NCBI GenBank assembly: GCA_051277005.1 | Contig: JBNMPS010000158.1 | Span: 1-6,097, forward strand | Direction: 5' to 3' | Length of the DNA: 6,097 nt | From: Dasania sp051277005 | Lineage (GTDB): Bacteria; Pseudomonadota; Gammaproteobacteria; Pseudomonadales; Dasaniaceae | Translations under genes and position numbers: made by a program | In this document: in pieces, positions 1 to 5,606 of the stretch | Position numbering within the stretch: the stretch's first letter is position 1 | How the letters are laid out: each line of letters opens with the position of its first letter | Notes under the pieces: model-generated | Seen by the model: only the letters and a program-made list of their open reading frames with translations | Databases searched by the model: none | Told to the model about the DNA's origin: nothing

Positions 1-10
1 CAACAAGTGT
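1..10. promoter_or_regulatory. Partial operator-like site upstream of the symporter gene
   Basis: The first ten bases, CAACAAGTGT, are identical to ten consecutive bases of the reverse complement of the palindrome at 1496-1511 (TTCAACAAGTGTTGAA). The match ends at base 11, where the sequence goes to A-rich DNA, so the right arm is only TGT. The two bases expected on the left fall outside the window. It lies 28 bp before the symporter ATG, where an operator or promoter element would be expected. A short match at a window edge could be chance, but the same motif occurs twice in the receptor promoter. No -10 box is visible at the spacing seen there. Confidence 0.35.
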
Positions 11-37
11 AAAAACACAAGCCCGGAGAGTTACAAA

Positions 38-1480
38 ATGACAGCTGAAATTTTTAAGTATCTGCTTACGGCCAGTTACGTGGTGTTGGTTTATTGGTTG
101 TCATGGATAGGGATGCGTAGAACCAAGGATGTCAGTGGTTTTTCTATCGGCAACAAGGACATGAGCCCTTATGTCATCGGCACTACTCTAGCCGCCTCGA
201 TAGCTTCGACGGCAACATTTGTGATTAACCCAGGGTTTATTTACGTTCACGGTTTGTCGGCGTATTTGCATTATGGCGTGGCGGCCTCACTGGGTATTCT
301 CAGTGCCTTCCTTATTCTTTCGAAGGGGTTTTTACGTTTAGGTGAAGAGAAACAGGCGCTGACGATCCCCGATTGGATTTACCATCGATATCAAAACCGA
401 GGCTTTAGTTTATTTTTTGCGTTTATTAACCTGCTATCAATAACCTTTGTCGTTCTCATATTGGTGGGCTGCAGTTTGCTAATGACCGGTATATTCCCCA
501 TTGAGCAAAAAACTGCGTTAGTCGTTATTCTGGTATTTGTCTTCTCCTATGTGTTGATGGGAGGGACGTATGCTCATGCTTATACCAATACATTACAGGG
601 CATAATGATGATCTTTGTCGCTATACTGCTTTTTGTTCAGGGCTTTAAATATTTTGATGGCGGTTTTTTTGAATCATTACAAACCATCAGTAACTCTTAC
701 GCCTCTATTTATAATACAGATAGTGACCTTTATTACAGCTTTTTCTCGGTGTTTGTCAGCGGTTTTTTCATTACCTTTGCATTAATGCTACAGCCCCATA
801 TTTTAACCAAGGTGCTATATCTTCGCAGCGAAGCCGACCTCGGAAAATTTATTGGCACCACCGTAGTGGTAGGTACCTTATTTTCGCTGATTCTATTTGT
901 AGGTTTTTATGCCCGTATCGCCGGCTATGACATCCCTGTGCAGGACACCGTTGTACGCGAATACTTACTCTATGAATTTAGCGGCTCGGTAGTAGGCGAT
1001 TTCACCTTAACCTTTATTTTCATTACCTTGCTTGCAGCTGGTATGAGTACCTTGGATGGCATCTTGGTTGCACTGTCTGCCATGGTGGTTAACGATATCG
1101 TTAAACCACTGACCGGCGATAAACAAAAGGGTCTGGCTTGGTCGCGCTGGGTATTGGTAGTGGTGGGTATTATAGGACTTGCTTTGGCTTGGAGCCCGCC
1201 ACCGTTGATTGGTTTGTTTGCTCAAAAGGGTGTCTATGGTCTTGCGGCAGCATCCTTAGTACCGATTCTTTTTGGTGTGCTGTATCGCGGACAATTACCG
1301 CTCTGGATTATGGTCACGGCAGCGGTCTCAGCTCTATTTCTGCACTTTGGTTTAAACTTATTTGGGGGTGTAGTGAACCCAGCGGTGTCGGCAACTTATG
1401 CCATTGCTTTTTCAGTTCTTTTCACAGTCCTCTGTTTGGCAGTCACTAATGTTCAGCACAGTAAAACGTTGAAAGAATAA
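38..1480 (+). CDS. Sodium:solute symporter (SSS/SLC5 family), substrate unknown
   Basis: This 480-residue inner-membrane protein is predicted to import a small solute using the Na+ gradient. It is hydrophobic throughout, with about 13 likely transmembrane segments (for example near residues 8-26, 78-97, 124-150, 159-178, 185-203, 233-252, 272-292, 322-350, 370-386, 398-416, 422-440 and 450-470), and its length is usual for the family. Family landmarks include GGTYAHAYTNTLQGI (175-189), QPHILTKVLYLRS (252-264) and MSTLDGILVALSAMVVNDI (336-354). The last matches the segment of the proline carrier PutP whose adjacent Ser-Thr helps bind Na+, here S337-T338. The Asp that PutP carries in its second helix is absent from the equivalent stretch (LAASIASTATF, 51-61), which argues against a proline carrier. 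GGAG at 25-28, nine bases before the ATG, supports the start. The next gene is a TonB-dependent receptor. The family is secure and the substrate cannot be inferred. Confidence 0.93.
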   Translation: MTAEIFKYLLTASYVVLVYWLSWIGMRRTKDVSGFSIGNKDMSPYVIGTTLAASIASTATFVINPGFIYVHGLSAYLHYGVAASLGILSAFLILSKGFLRLGEEKQALTIPDWIYHRYQNRGFSLFFAFINLLSITFVVLILVGCSLLMTGIFPIEQKTALVVILVFVFSYVLMGGTYAHAYTNTLQGIMMIFVAILLFVQGFKYFDGGFFESLQTISNSYASIYNTDSDLYYSFFSVFVSGFFITFALMLQPHILTKVLYLRSEADLGKFIGTTVVVGTLFSLILFVGFYARIAGYDIPVQDTVVREYLLYEFSGSVVGDFTLTFIFITLLAAGMSTLDGILVALSAMVVNDIVKPLTGDKQKGLAWSRWVLVVVGIIGLALAWSPPPLIGLFAQKGVYGLAAASLVPILFGVLYRGQLPLWIMVTAAVSALFLHFGLNLFGGVVNPAVSATYAIAFSVLFTVLCLAVTNVQHSKTLKE

Positions 1481-1488
1481 TTCAGGTG

Positions 1489-1517
1489 TTGACATTTCAA
1501 CACTTGTTGAATATTGT
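1489..1517 (+). promoter_or_regulatory. Sigma70-type promoter for the TonB-dependent receptor
   Basis: A consensus -35 box TTGACA (1489-1494) is followed, after exactly 17 bp, by TATTGT (1512-1517), which matches the TATAAT -10 consensus at four of six positions. This predicts a transcript start near 1524 and a leader of about 158 nt before the receptor ATG. It begins nine bases after the symporter stop codon. A 16-bp palindrome fills most of the spacer and ends directly against the -10 box, which fits a repressible promoter. I see no clear terminator between the symporter and this promoter, so readthrough from the symporter is also possible. Confidence 0.6.
1496..1511. promoter_or_regulatory. 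Operator O1: palindrome in the -35/-10 spacer
   Basis: TTCAACA-CT-TGTTGAA has two perfect 7-bp arms around a 2-bp centre, and lies between the -35 and -10 boxes of the receptor promoter. A dimeric regulator bound here would block RNA polymerase. The 5' arm can also pair with GTGTTGA at 1486-1492 (GTGTTGA-CATT-TCAACAC), so the exact binding unit is uncertain. The symmetry is plain in the sequence; the repressor role is inferred from position. No regulator gene is in the window and I cannot assign the family. Confidence 0.6.
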
Positions 1518-1523
1518 TTGCCA

Positions 1524-1681
1524 TGAATTTCAACAAACGTTGAAGTTTATAAGTGGCTCGGCGTCAGCAGTTAGTCATAAAAAAGTTGACTAGATTAACT
1601 GTTATGAAAAAGGGGGGCTCGCTAGTGGTTTAGTGTGGCGAGAAAATTTAACAAAAAATATAATCTGGATATAGGTGCAAT
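1524..1681 (+). other. Long 5' leader of the receptor gene
   Basis: If the promoter at 1489-1517 is used, about 158 nt of leader precede the receptor ATG. It holds O2, a weak inverted repeat (CTCGC at 1618-1622 with GCGAG at 1638-1642, 15-nt loop), a run of six G at 1612-1617, and an A-rich stretch before the ribosome binding site AGGTG (1673-1677, four bases before the ATG). I recognise no known riboswitch class. A consensus TATAAT at 1659-1664 has no good -35 partner and would start the transcript inside the ribosome binding site, so I do not call it a promoter. Confidence 0.35.
1529..1544. promoter_or_regulatory. Operator O2: second copy just downstream of the predicted start
   Basis: TTCAACA-AA-CGTTGAA has the same 16-bp size and arms as O1, with six of seven arm positions symmetric. 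Its centre is 33 bp from that of O1, about three turns of B-DNA, so two dimers would sit on the same face of the helix. It lies about 5 bp after the predicted transcript start. Two matching sites at helical phasing around one promoter make chance unlikely. Confidence 0.55.
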
Positions 1682-3979
1682 ATGAATAGAATTAGCTCAG
1701 GTAAAAAGAAGCTCGCAAGTATTATCGCCATCATTAGCGCTTCAATGGCAGCGTCAAACGTATCTTTAGCAGAAGAAGAAAAAAAGCTGGTTTTAGAAGA
1801 AGTGTTAGTAACAGCCCAGAAACGTCAACAAAACCTACAAAAAGTGCCGGTTTCAATTACCTCCTACAGCGCGATGGAGCTGGAAAGTAAATCCATCACT
1901 AGCATTATTGATCTTGAAAAAAGCGTACCTAACATCCAGTTGCGTGCCAGTCGTGCAACCAATTCAACCTTAACCGCATATATTCGCGGTGTCGGCCAGC
2001 AAGATCCGCTTTGGGGTTTTGAGCCGGGCGTAGGTGTTTATGTTGATGATGTGTACTACGCTCGCCCGCAGGCAGCAGTGATCGACGTGTTTGATGTCGA
2101 GCGGATTGAAGTACTTCGCGGCCCACAAGGAACCTTATACGGAAAAAACACCGTCGGTGGTGCGATTAAGTACATTACTAAAAAAATGACTGGTGAAACA
2201 ACCGCTAAAATTAAAGTAGCCGCAGGCAGTTATGGCCAGCAAGAAGTGACACTTTCGGGCCAGCTGCCGATTATTGAAGATAAACTCTACGTTGGCGCTG
2301 CAATAGCTAAGTTAGACCGCGATGGCTACGGCGATGTCGATACTGGATATGACATTGCCACCGGTTTGTATAGCAGTAGCGAGGAAAACTACAACAAAGA
2401 TGTCAACGTGGCACGTTTGAGTGTTGAATACACGCCGACAGACAGTTGGTTTTTCCGCCTAGCGGCCGATATGACTGAAGATGAATCCAATCAGATTTGT
2501 GGTTCTCAATCCAGCCCAACTGCATTGACACACCCAGCCACTGGCGAACTTTTCCAAGCCTATAGCGACCCTTATGATTCAGCCTGTGGTACCACTCATA
2601 AATCAAATGTTGAAAATGAAGGCTTTTCTTTTACCGCCCAATACGATGTTAATGATCAGCTGTCGTTAAAGTATGTTTATGCCGACCGTGAAGGTGAGAC
2701 CCAGCAATTTATCGATTTTGAAGCAACACCGTTGGATTCATTTGATGTGCCTGCAAGCTATACCGACGATCAACAATCCCATGAGTTCCAAATTAACTAT
2801 AACGCTGATCGCTTAGCCCTGGTCGGTGGTGTTTATTACTTCGAAGGTAATTCTGCCGGCGCCTTTGATGTGGTGTTAAATGGTGGTTCACCAATGGATG
2901 GTGTTCATACAGATTTGGCCATCGGCGGTGATGTTGATACCGAGAGCCTGTCTTTTTATCTGAACGGTAGTTATGATTTAACCGACAGCGTTACAGTAAC
3001 AGCTGGCATTCGTTCAACCGAAGATGATAAAAACTCCAATATCCAACGACTACTTTACACCACAGAAAACTCATTTCCTTACTCGACGACTCAAGGTAGT
3101 GGCGCAACTTTTGGTAACCCGGCGGATGACACGCTACTTGCTGTCGTGACAGATATAACTGACGAAGAGGCCGATAAGAGCTGGGATGAAATCAGCCCAT
3201 CTCTTAAAGTTGATTGGCAAATAAATGAAGACATCATGTTTTATGTTAGCTACGCCGAGGGCTTTAAATCCGGCGGCTTTGATATGCGCGGTAGTGCAAA
3301 CCTAAATCCCGATGTAGCAGAGGGTTATGACCCAGAGACTGTCGAAACGTGGGAGGTGGGTATGAAATCGCAATGGTGGGATAACCGCCTGCGCTTGAAT
3401 ATTGCCGTATTCGATATGGATTACACCGACATGCAACTTACCGTGCAGCAAGCGCAGCCTGCGCCGATCTTCTTCTCTTCTGATGTGGTTAACGCGGGTA
3501 CTGCTGAAATAACCGGTGTTGAAGTAGAGGCCACGGTACAGATTACCGAAAGTTTTAGTTCGACGCTGGCTATCGGTCATATGGATGCCGAGTTAGTTGA
3601 AGTTATCTCAGGCGGTGTTGATGTGTCTGATAGTTGGGAGATGCTCAATGCACCGGATTGGACTGGCCAGCTAGGTTTTAACTACGATATGGATCTTGGT
3701 GATGCGGGTAGCCTGACACTGAACTCAGCTGTTTCCTATCGCGATGCCTCAAGAAACTTTAACAACGTGACCTGTAGCTGTGACCAAGATGAATCCTACA
3801 CCTTGTGGGATGCAACGGCGAGTTGGTACTCTACTGATGAGCACTGGAGTGCCAGTCTTTATGTTAAAAATATTGAAGACAAATCATATAAAACAGGCGG
3901 TTATAACCTTGGCTCAGGTGAGCTGGCTTTTTATGGCGCACCTAGAACAGTCACCGCAAGTGTGGCTTATCAGTTCTAG
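1682..3979 (+). CDS. TonB-dependent outer-membrane receptor, substrate unknown
   Basis: The 765-residue protein is an outer-membrane gated channel energised by TonB-ExbB-ExbD. Residues 1-30 form a Sec signal peptide (KKK at 8-10, hydrophobic core, likely cut after SLA at 28-30). A TonB-box-like segment EEVLVTAQKR follows at 39-48. The plug domain (about 50-170) contains PVSITSY, the SVPNIQLR segment and the hallmark RGPQGTLYGKNTVGGA (146-161). The rest is a beta-barrel with typical repeats, including YVSYAEGFKSGGFDMRG (about 520-536), and it ends SVAYQF with the C-terminal Phe used in outer-membrane assembly. Cys273/Cys302 and Cys698/Cys700 are probably in surface loops and could form disulfides. 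The architecture suits receptors that import organic compounds as well as those for siderophores, so annotation as an iron receptor is not justified. It has its own operator-bearing promoter, a terminator follows 21 bp after its stop, and a hydrolase comes next. The gene appears full length. Confidence 0.95.
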   Translation: MNRISSGKKKLASIIAIISASMAASNVSLAEEEKKLVLEEVLVTAQKRQQNLQKVPVSITSYSAMELESKSITSIIDLEKSVPNIQLRASRATNSTLTAYIRGVGQQDPLWGFEPGVGVYVDDVYYARPQAAVIDVFDVERIEVLRGPQGTLYGKNTVGGAIKYITKKMTGETTAKIKVAAGSYGQQEVTLSGQLPIIEDKLYVGAAIAKLDRDGYGDVDTGYDIATGLYSSSEENYNKDVNVARLSVEYTPTDSWFFRLAADMTEDESNQICGSQSSPTALTHPATGELFQAYSDPYDSACGTTHKSNVENEGFSFTAQYDVNDQLSLKYVYADREGETQQFIDFEATPLDSFDVPASYTDDQQSHEFQINYNADRLALVGGVYYFEGNSAGAFDVVLNGGSPMDGVHTDLAIGGDVDTESLSFYLNGSYDLTDSVTVTAGIRSTEDDKNSNIQRLLYTTENSFPYSTTQGSGATFGNPADDTLLAVVTDITDEEADKSWDEISPSLKVDWQINEDIMFYVSYAEGFKSGGFDMRGSANLNPDVAEGYDPETVETWEVGMKSQWWDNRLRLNIAVFDMDYTDMQLTVQQAQPAPIFFSSDVVNAGTAEITGVEVEATVQITESFSSTLAIGHMDAELVEVISGGVDVSDSWEMLNAPDWTGQLGFNYDMDLGDAGSLTLNSAVSYRDASRNFNNVTCSCDQDESYTLWDATASWYSTDEHWSASLYVKNIEDKSYKTGGYNLGSGELAFYGAPRTVTASVAYQF

Positions 3980-4000
3980 AGCGTGACATTAAGGAAAGCT

Positions 4001-4033
4001 ATTAATGGGGCGGAGTTCCGCCCCATTAATTTT
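4001..4033 (+). terminator. Rho-independent terminator after the receptor gene
   Basis: A perfect 13-bp stem joins 4001-4013 (ATTAATGGGGCGG) to 4018-4030 (CCGCCCCATTAAT) across an AGTT loop, and TTT follows at 4031-4033. The GC-rich core flanked by A/T pairs and a T-rich end is classic intrinsic terminator form, 21 bp after the receptor stop codon. The T tract is short (ATTAATTTTATC), so termination may be incomplete and allow some readthrough into the hydrolase. The ATG at 4005 is part of the stem and should not be taken as the hydrolase start. Confidence 0.88.
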
Positions 4034-4064
4034 ATCAACAACGGTTTTTATAGAGTCAGTATCA

Positions 4065-4925
4065 ATGCATAAATATGACGACTACTGGTATCAGAGTAAC
4101 GATGGACTGAAACTCTATGCCCGTAACTATTCTCATGACAAACCAAAAGCTACTATCGTTTGCATCCCAGGTCTTACCCGTAACTCTGCAGATTTTGTTG
4201 ATCTATGTGAATATCTTTCAGCGGATTATCGAGTAATTGCTGTTGATCTTAGAGGTAGGGGGCTATCAGAATACGACAGTAACCCACTGAATTATCACCC
4301 CGGTATTTATGTAGAGGACATCATTGCTTTATTAGACGCCTTGCAGTTAGATTCGGCCATTTTGATCGGTACATCACTCGGTGGATTAACCTCAATGATA
4401 TTAGCGGCGATACATCCAGCAAGAGTCGCAGCTGTCATCATCAATGATATCGGTCCTGAAACCAGTCGGGTGGGACTTGAGCGCATAAAAAATTATGTCT
4501 GTAACCCTGTAGTGGTCAGTAGCTGGGCGGAGGCAGTGGCCATGACTCAGCGAATTAATGTGGCCGAATATCCGAATTTTGATGATGAAGACTGGTTAGC
4601 ATTTGCAAAAAATATTTATCACGAAAACGATTCAGGCTGCCCTGTATTAAACTATGACATGACGATTTCAGTACTAATAGCTCAGCAACAAGATGATGCG
4701 GCGCCCCCTGATTTATGGCCGGTGTTTAGCTTAATGGGTGATGCGCCGCTATTGCTAGTTCGGGGCCAGCTATCCGATATTTTGACCGCGGCATGTGTTG
4801 AGCAGATGAAGTCCCTGAAGCCAGCAATGCAATACATTGAGGTAGCTAATTGTGGGCATGCGCCACTGTTGACAGAACCTGAATGTATAGAAGCAATTAA
4901 CTACTTTCTAGGCAGCTTAGAATAG
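4065..4925 (+). CDS. Alpha/beta-hydrolase fold protein
   Basis: From ATG 4065 the product has 286 residues and is probably a cytoplasmic hydrolase acting on an ester, lactone or related bond. PGLTRNS (35-41) supplies the oxyanion-hole region in place of the usual HG. VDLRGRGLS (60-68) is the typical loop after strand 4. GTSLGG (102-107) is the nucleophile elbow with Ser104. Asp238 (RGQLSD, 233-238) and His265 (GHAPLL) complete the Ser-Asp-His triad. There is no signal peptide. An in-frame ATG at 4005 gives 306 residues but lies inside the terminator stem, and its 20 extra residues precede the usual start of the domain (YDDYWYQSNDGLKLY), so 4065 is preferred despite a weak ribosome site (GAG at 4053-4055). 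Placement after the transporters suggests it processes the imported compound; that is inference. Specificity is unknown, and members of this fold include esterases, enol-lactonases, haloperoxidase-like enzymes and C-C hydrolases. Confidence 0.9.
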   Translation: MHKYDDYWYQSNDGLKLYARNYSHDKPKATIVCIPGLTRNSADFVDLCEYLSADYRVIAVDLRGRGLSEYDSNPLNYHPGIYVEDIIALLDALQLDSAILIGTSLGGLTSMILAAIHPARVAAVIINDIGPETSRVGLERIKNYVCNPVVVSSWAEAVAMTQRINVAEYPNFDDEDWLAFAKNIYHENDSGCPVLNYDMTISVLIAQQQDDAAPPDLWPVFSLMGDAPLLLVRGQLSDILTAACVEQMKSLKPAMQYIEVANCGHAPLLTEPECIEAINYFLGSLE

Positions 4926-4969
4926 GACGGCCAGAAGCACCTAGCGTTTCTATTTTATTTAATGTTGGT

Positions 4970-5118
4970 CCAATAAAACTTAGTACGCTTTCAGCAGGTG
5001 ATGGAAAAAGGTTTTAGAATCAGAGGTGGCCCTGATAGCGAATACAGAAAGTATTTTGTTTGTAGTAGGTTGGGCTCAAAAAAGGCGTTTATCACGTCCA
5101 TGCTCCCAATAAAACTTA
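4970..5118. repeat. 13-bp direct repeat pair (4970-4982 and 5106-5118)
   Basis: CCAATAAAACTTA occurs exactly at both positions, 136 bp apart, followed by loosely similar bases (GTACGCTTT and ATATCCGTTTT). Two exact 13-mers this close are more than expected by chance, though the AT-rich composition lessens the weight. They may mark a decayed local duplication. No other mobile-element feature accompanies them. Confidence 0.4.
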
Positions 5119-5181
5119 ATATCCGTTTTTCCTGGCCAGATCTTAGGTCACGTCACTTAATGGCACAAAACGGAAGTCACG

Positions 5182-5207
5182 GCCTCGTTAATACGGGGCT
5201 TTTCTTT
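5182..5207 (+). terminator. Predicted rho-independent terminator in the intergenic region
   Basis: GCCTCGT (5182-5188) pairs with ACGGGGC (5193-5199), including one G-T wobble, across a TAAT loop, and is followed by TTTTCTTT (5200-5207). The stem is 7 bp with a good T tract. It lies 257 bp past the hydrolase stop, and no nearer hairpin is convincing, so it may end the hydrolase transcript after a long 3' tail or an unrecognised small RNA. Confidence 0.5.
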
Positions 5208-5273
5208 GTCTGCTATCGGGAGGTAAGCCGCCGTTTAATTTACAGGTAACTGAAAGACTGGCTTTGACTGTTG

Positions 5274-5289
5274 TTGACCCAAAGCGGAC
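5274..5289. repeat. Short dispersed-repeat-like motif, copy 1
   Basis: TTGACCCAAAGCGG (5274-5287), followed by AC, is identical over 14 bases to the motif at 5351-5364, 77 bp away. An inverted core TGGGTCA lies between them at 5324-5330. My recollection is that motifs like ACCCAAAGCGGAC recur between genes in gammaproteobacterial genomes, but I cannot verify this here. Function is unknown. Confidence 0.5.
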
Positions 5290-5350
5290 TAATGCTACAG
5301 AGCTATTCTTTCTTTCTTGTGGCTGGGTCATAATCCTAATTGGATTGTTT

Positions 5351-5366
5351 TTGACCCAAAGCGGGC
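5351..5366. repeat. Short dispersed-repeat-like motif, copy 2
   Basis: This is the second copy of TTGACCCAAAGCGG (5351-5364), here followed by GC and ATTCGCC. A weaker relative may exist at 5163-5184 (CACAAAACGGAAGTCACGG). The copies could be scars of a decayed repeat element or the ends of a small non-autonomous element, but no flanking target duplication is evident. Confidence 0.5.
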
Positions 5367-5538
5367 ATTCGCCACGACAATATCCATCCTCCTAGATGGT
5401 GAAAAATCTACTCCGGATTATATAATTATAATTAGATGCCATTAGCTCTAAGTTTGTAAGTTTAATCTGTTCTAACACTTCTATTGCAATTAATACGTGC
5501 TGCTGGCTTTATAGTTTCCCTATTCATGTCAATCGTGA

Positions 5539-5556
5539 CTCTGTATCGATATAGAG
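5539..5556. promoter_or_regulatory. Inverted repeat upstream of the last gene
   Basis: CTCTGTATCGATATAGAG is an 18-bp palindrome, symmetric except at one pair (G opposite T), centred on TATCGATA and lying about 50 bp before the GTG start. Its position suits an operator near the promoter of the last gene. A single AT-rich palindrome is weak evidence. Confidence 0.25.
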
Positions 5557-5596
5557 AACCAAGGCCGAATCTATCATGTCACACATGTTGAGAAAC

Positions 5597-5601
5597 AGGA
5601 G
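5597..5601 (+). promoter_or_regulatory. Ribosome binding site that fixes a GTG start
   Basis: AGGAG lies five bases before GTG at 5607. It is the strongest Shine-Dalgarno match in the window and the main reason for calling that gene from GTG. The first in-frame ATG is at 5938, far inside the conserved-looking open frame, so an ATG-only search would miss the N-terminal membrane segment. Confidence 0.75.
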
Positions 5602-5606
5602 AATAA

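Larger units (their letters stand above)
4926..5606. other. Intergenic region without a convincing gene
   Basis: About 680 bp hold no coding frame I can support. The longest + frame (4998-5249, GTG start, 83 codons) is rich in Arg and Lys, lacks a recognisable domain and runs through the hairpin at 5182-5207, so I treat it as fortuitous. A frame open over 5192-5395 has no ATG or GTG start. The region contains a terminator-like hairpin, a 13-bp direct repeat (4970 and 5106), a pair of 14-bp repeats (5274 and 5351), an AT-rich stretch with nested palindromes (5419-5434), and two small inverted repeats (5539-5556 and 5575-5587) before the last gene. TATAGT at 5510-5515 is a possible -10 box for that gene but has no good -35 partner. 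The region separates the transport genes from AT-richer DNA. Confidence 0.6.

Noticed and set aside
1007..1225. Minus-strand open frame inside the symporter gene
   Set aside because: It is a shadow of a confident membrane transporter gene, with low-complexity residues and no family features.
1138..1449. Plus-strand alternative-frame ORF inside the symporter gene
   Set aside because: The Trp/Cys/Ser-rich product is typical of out-of-frame reading, and the main frame is clearly coding.
1586..1607. TTGACT with TTATGA as a second receptor promoter
   Set aside because: The spacing is only 10 bp, too short for a sigma70 promoter, and no other -10 box fits at 16-18 bp.
1659..1664. Consensus TATAAT directly upstream of the receptor ATG
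   Set aside because: No acceptable -35 lies 16-18 bp upstream (TGGCGA at the 17-bp position), and transcription would start inside the ribosome binding site.
3302..3580. Minus-strand open frame inside the receptor gene
   Set aside because: It lies entirely within well-conserved receptor barrel sequence and has no ribosome site or recognisable features. The other short frames in this gene were rejected for the same reason.
4931..4960. Possible terminator directly after the hydrolase gene
   Set aside because: The AGAAGC/GCGTTTCT pairing is imperfect and lacks a GC-rich stem. The hairpin at 5182-5207 is much better.
4998..5249. 83-codon open frame on the + strand with a GTG start
   Set aside because: It has no recognisable domain and a composition rich in Arg and Lys, and it passes through a terminator-like hairpin at 5182-5207. 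No supporting operon context was found.
5192..5395. Stop-free frame through the repeat pair, reading a short hydrophobic peptide
   Set aside because: There is no ATG or GTG start or ribosome site, and the two repeat copies are read in different frames. A fortuitous open stretch is more likely than a gene or gene remnant.
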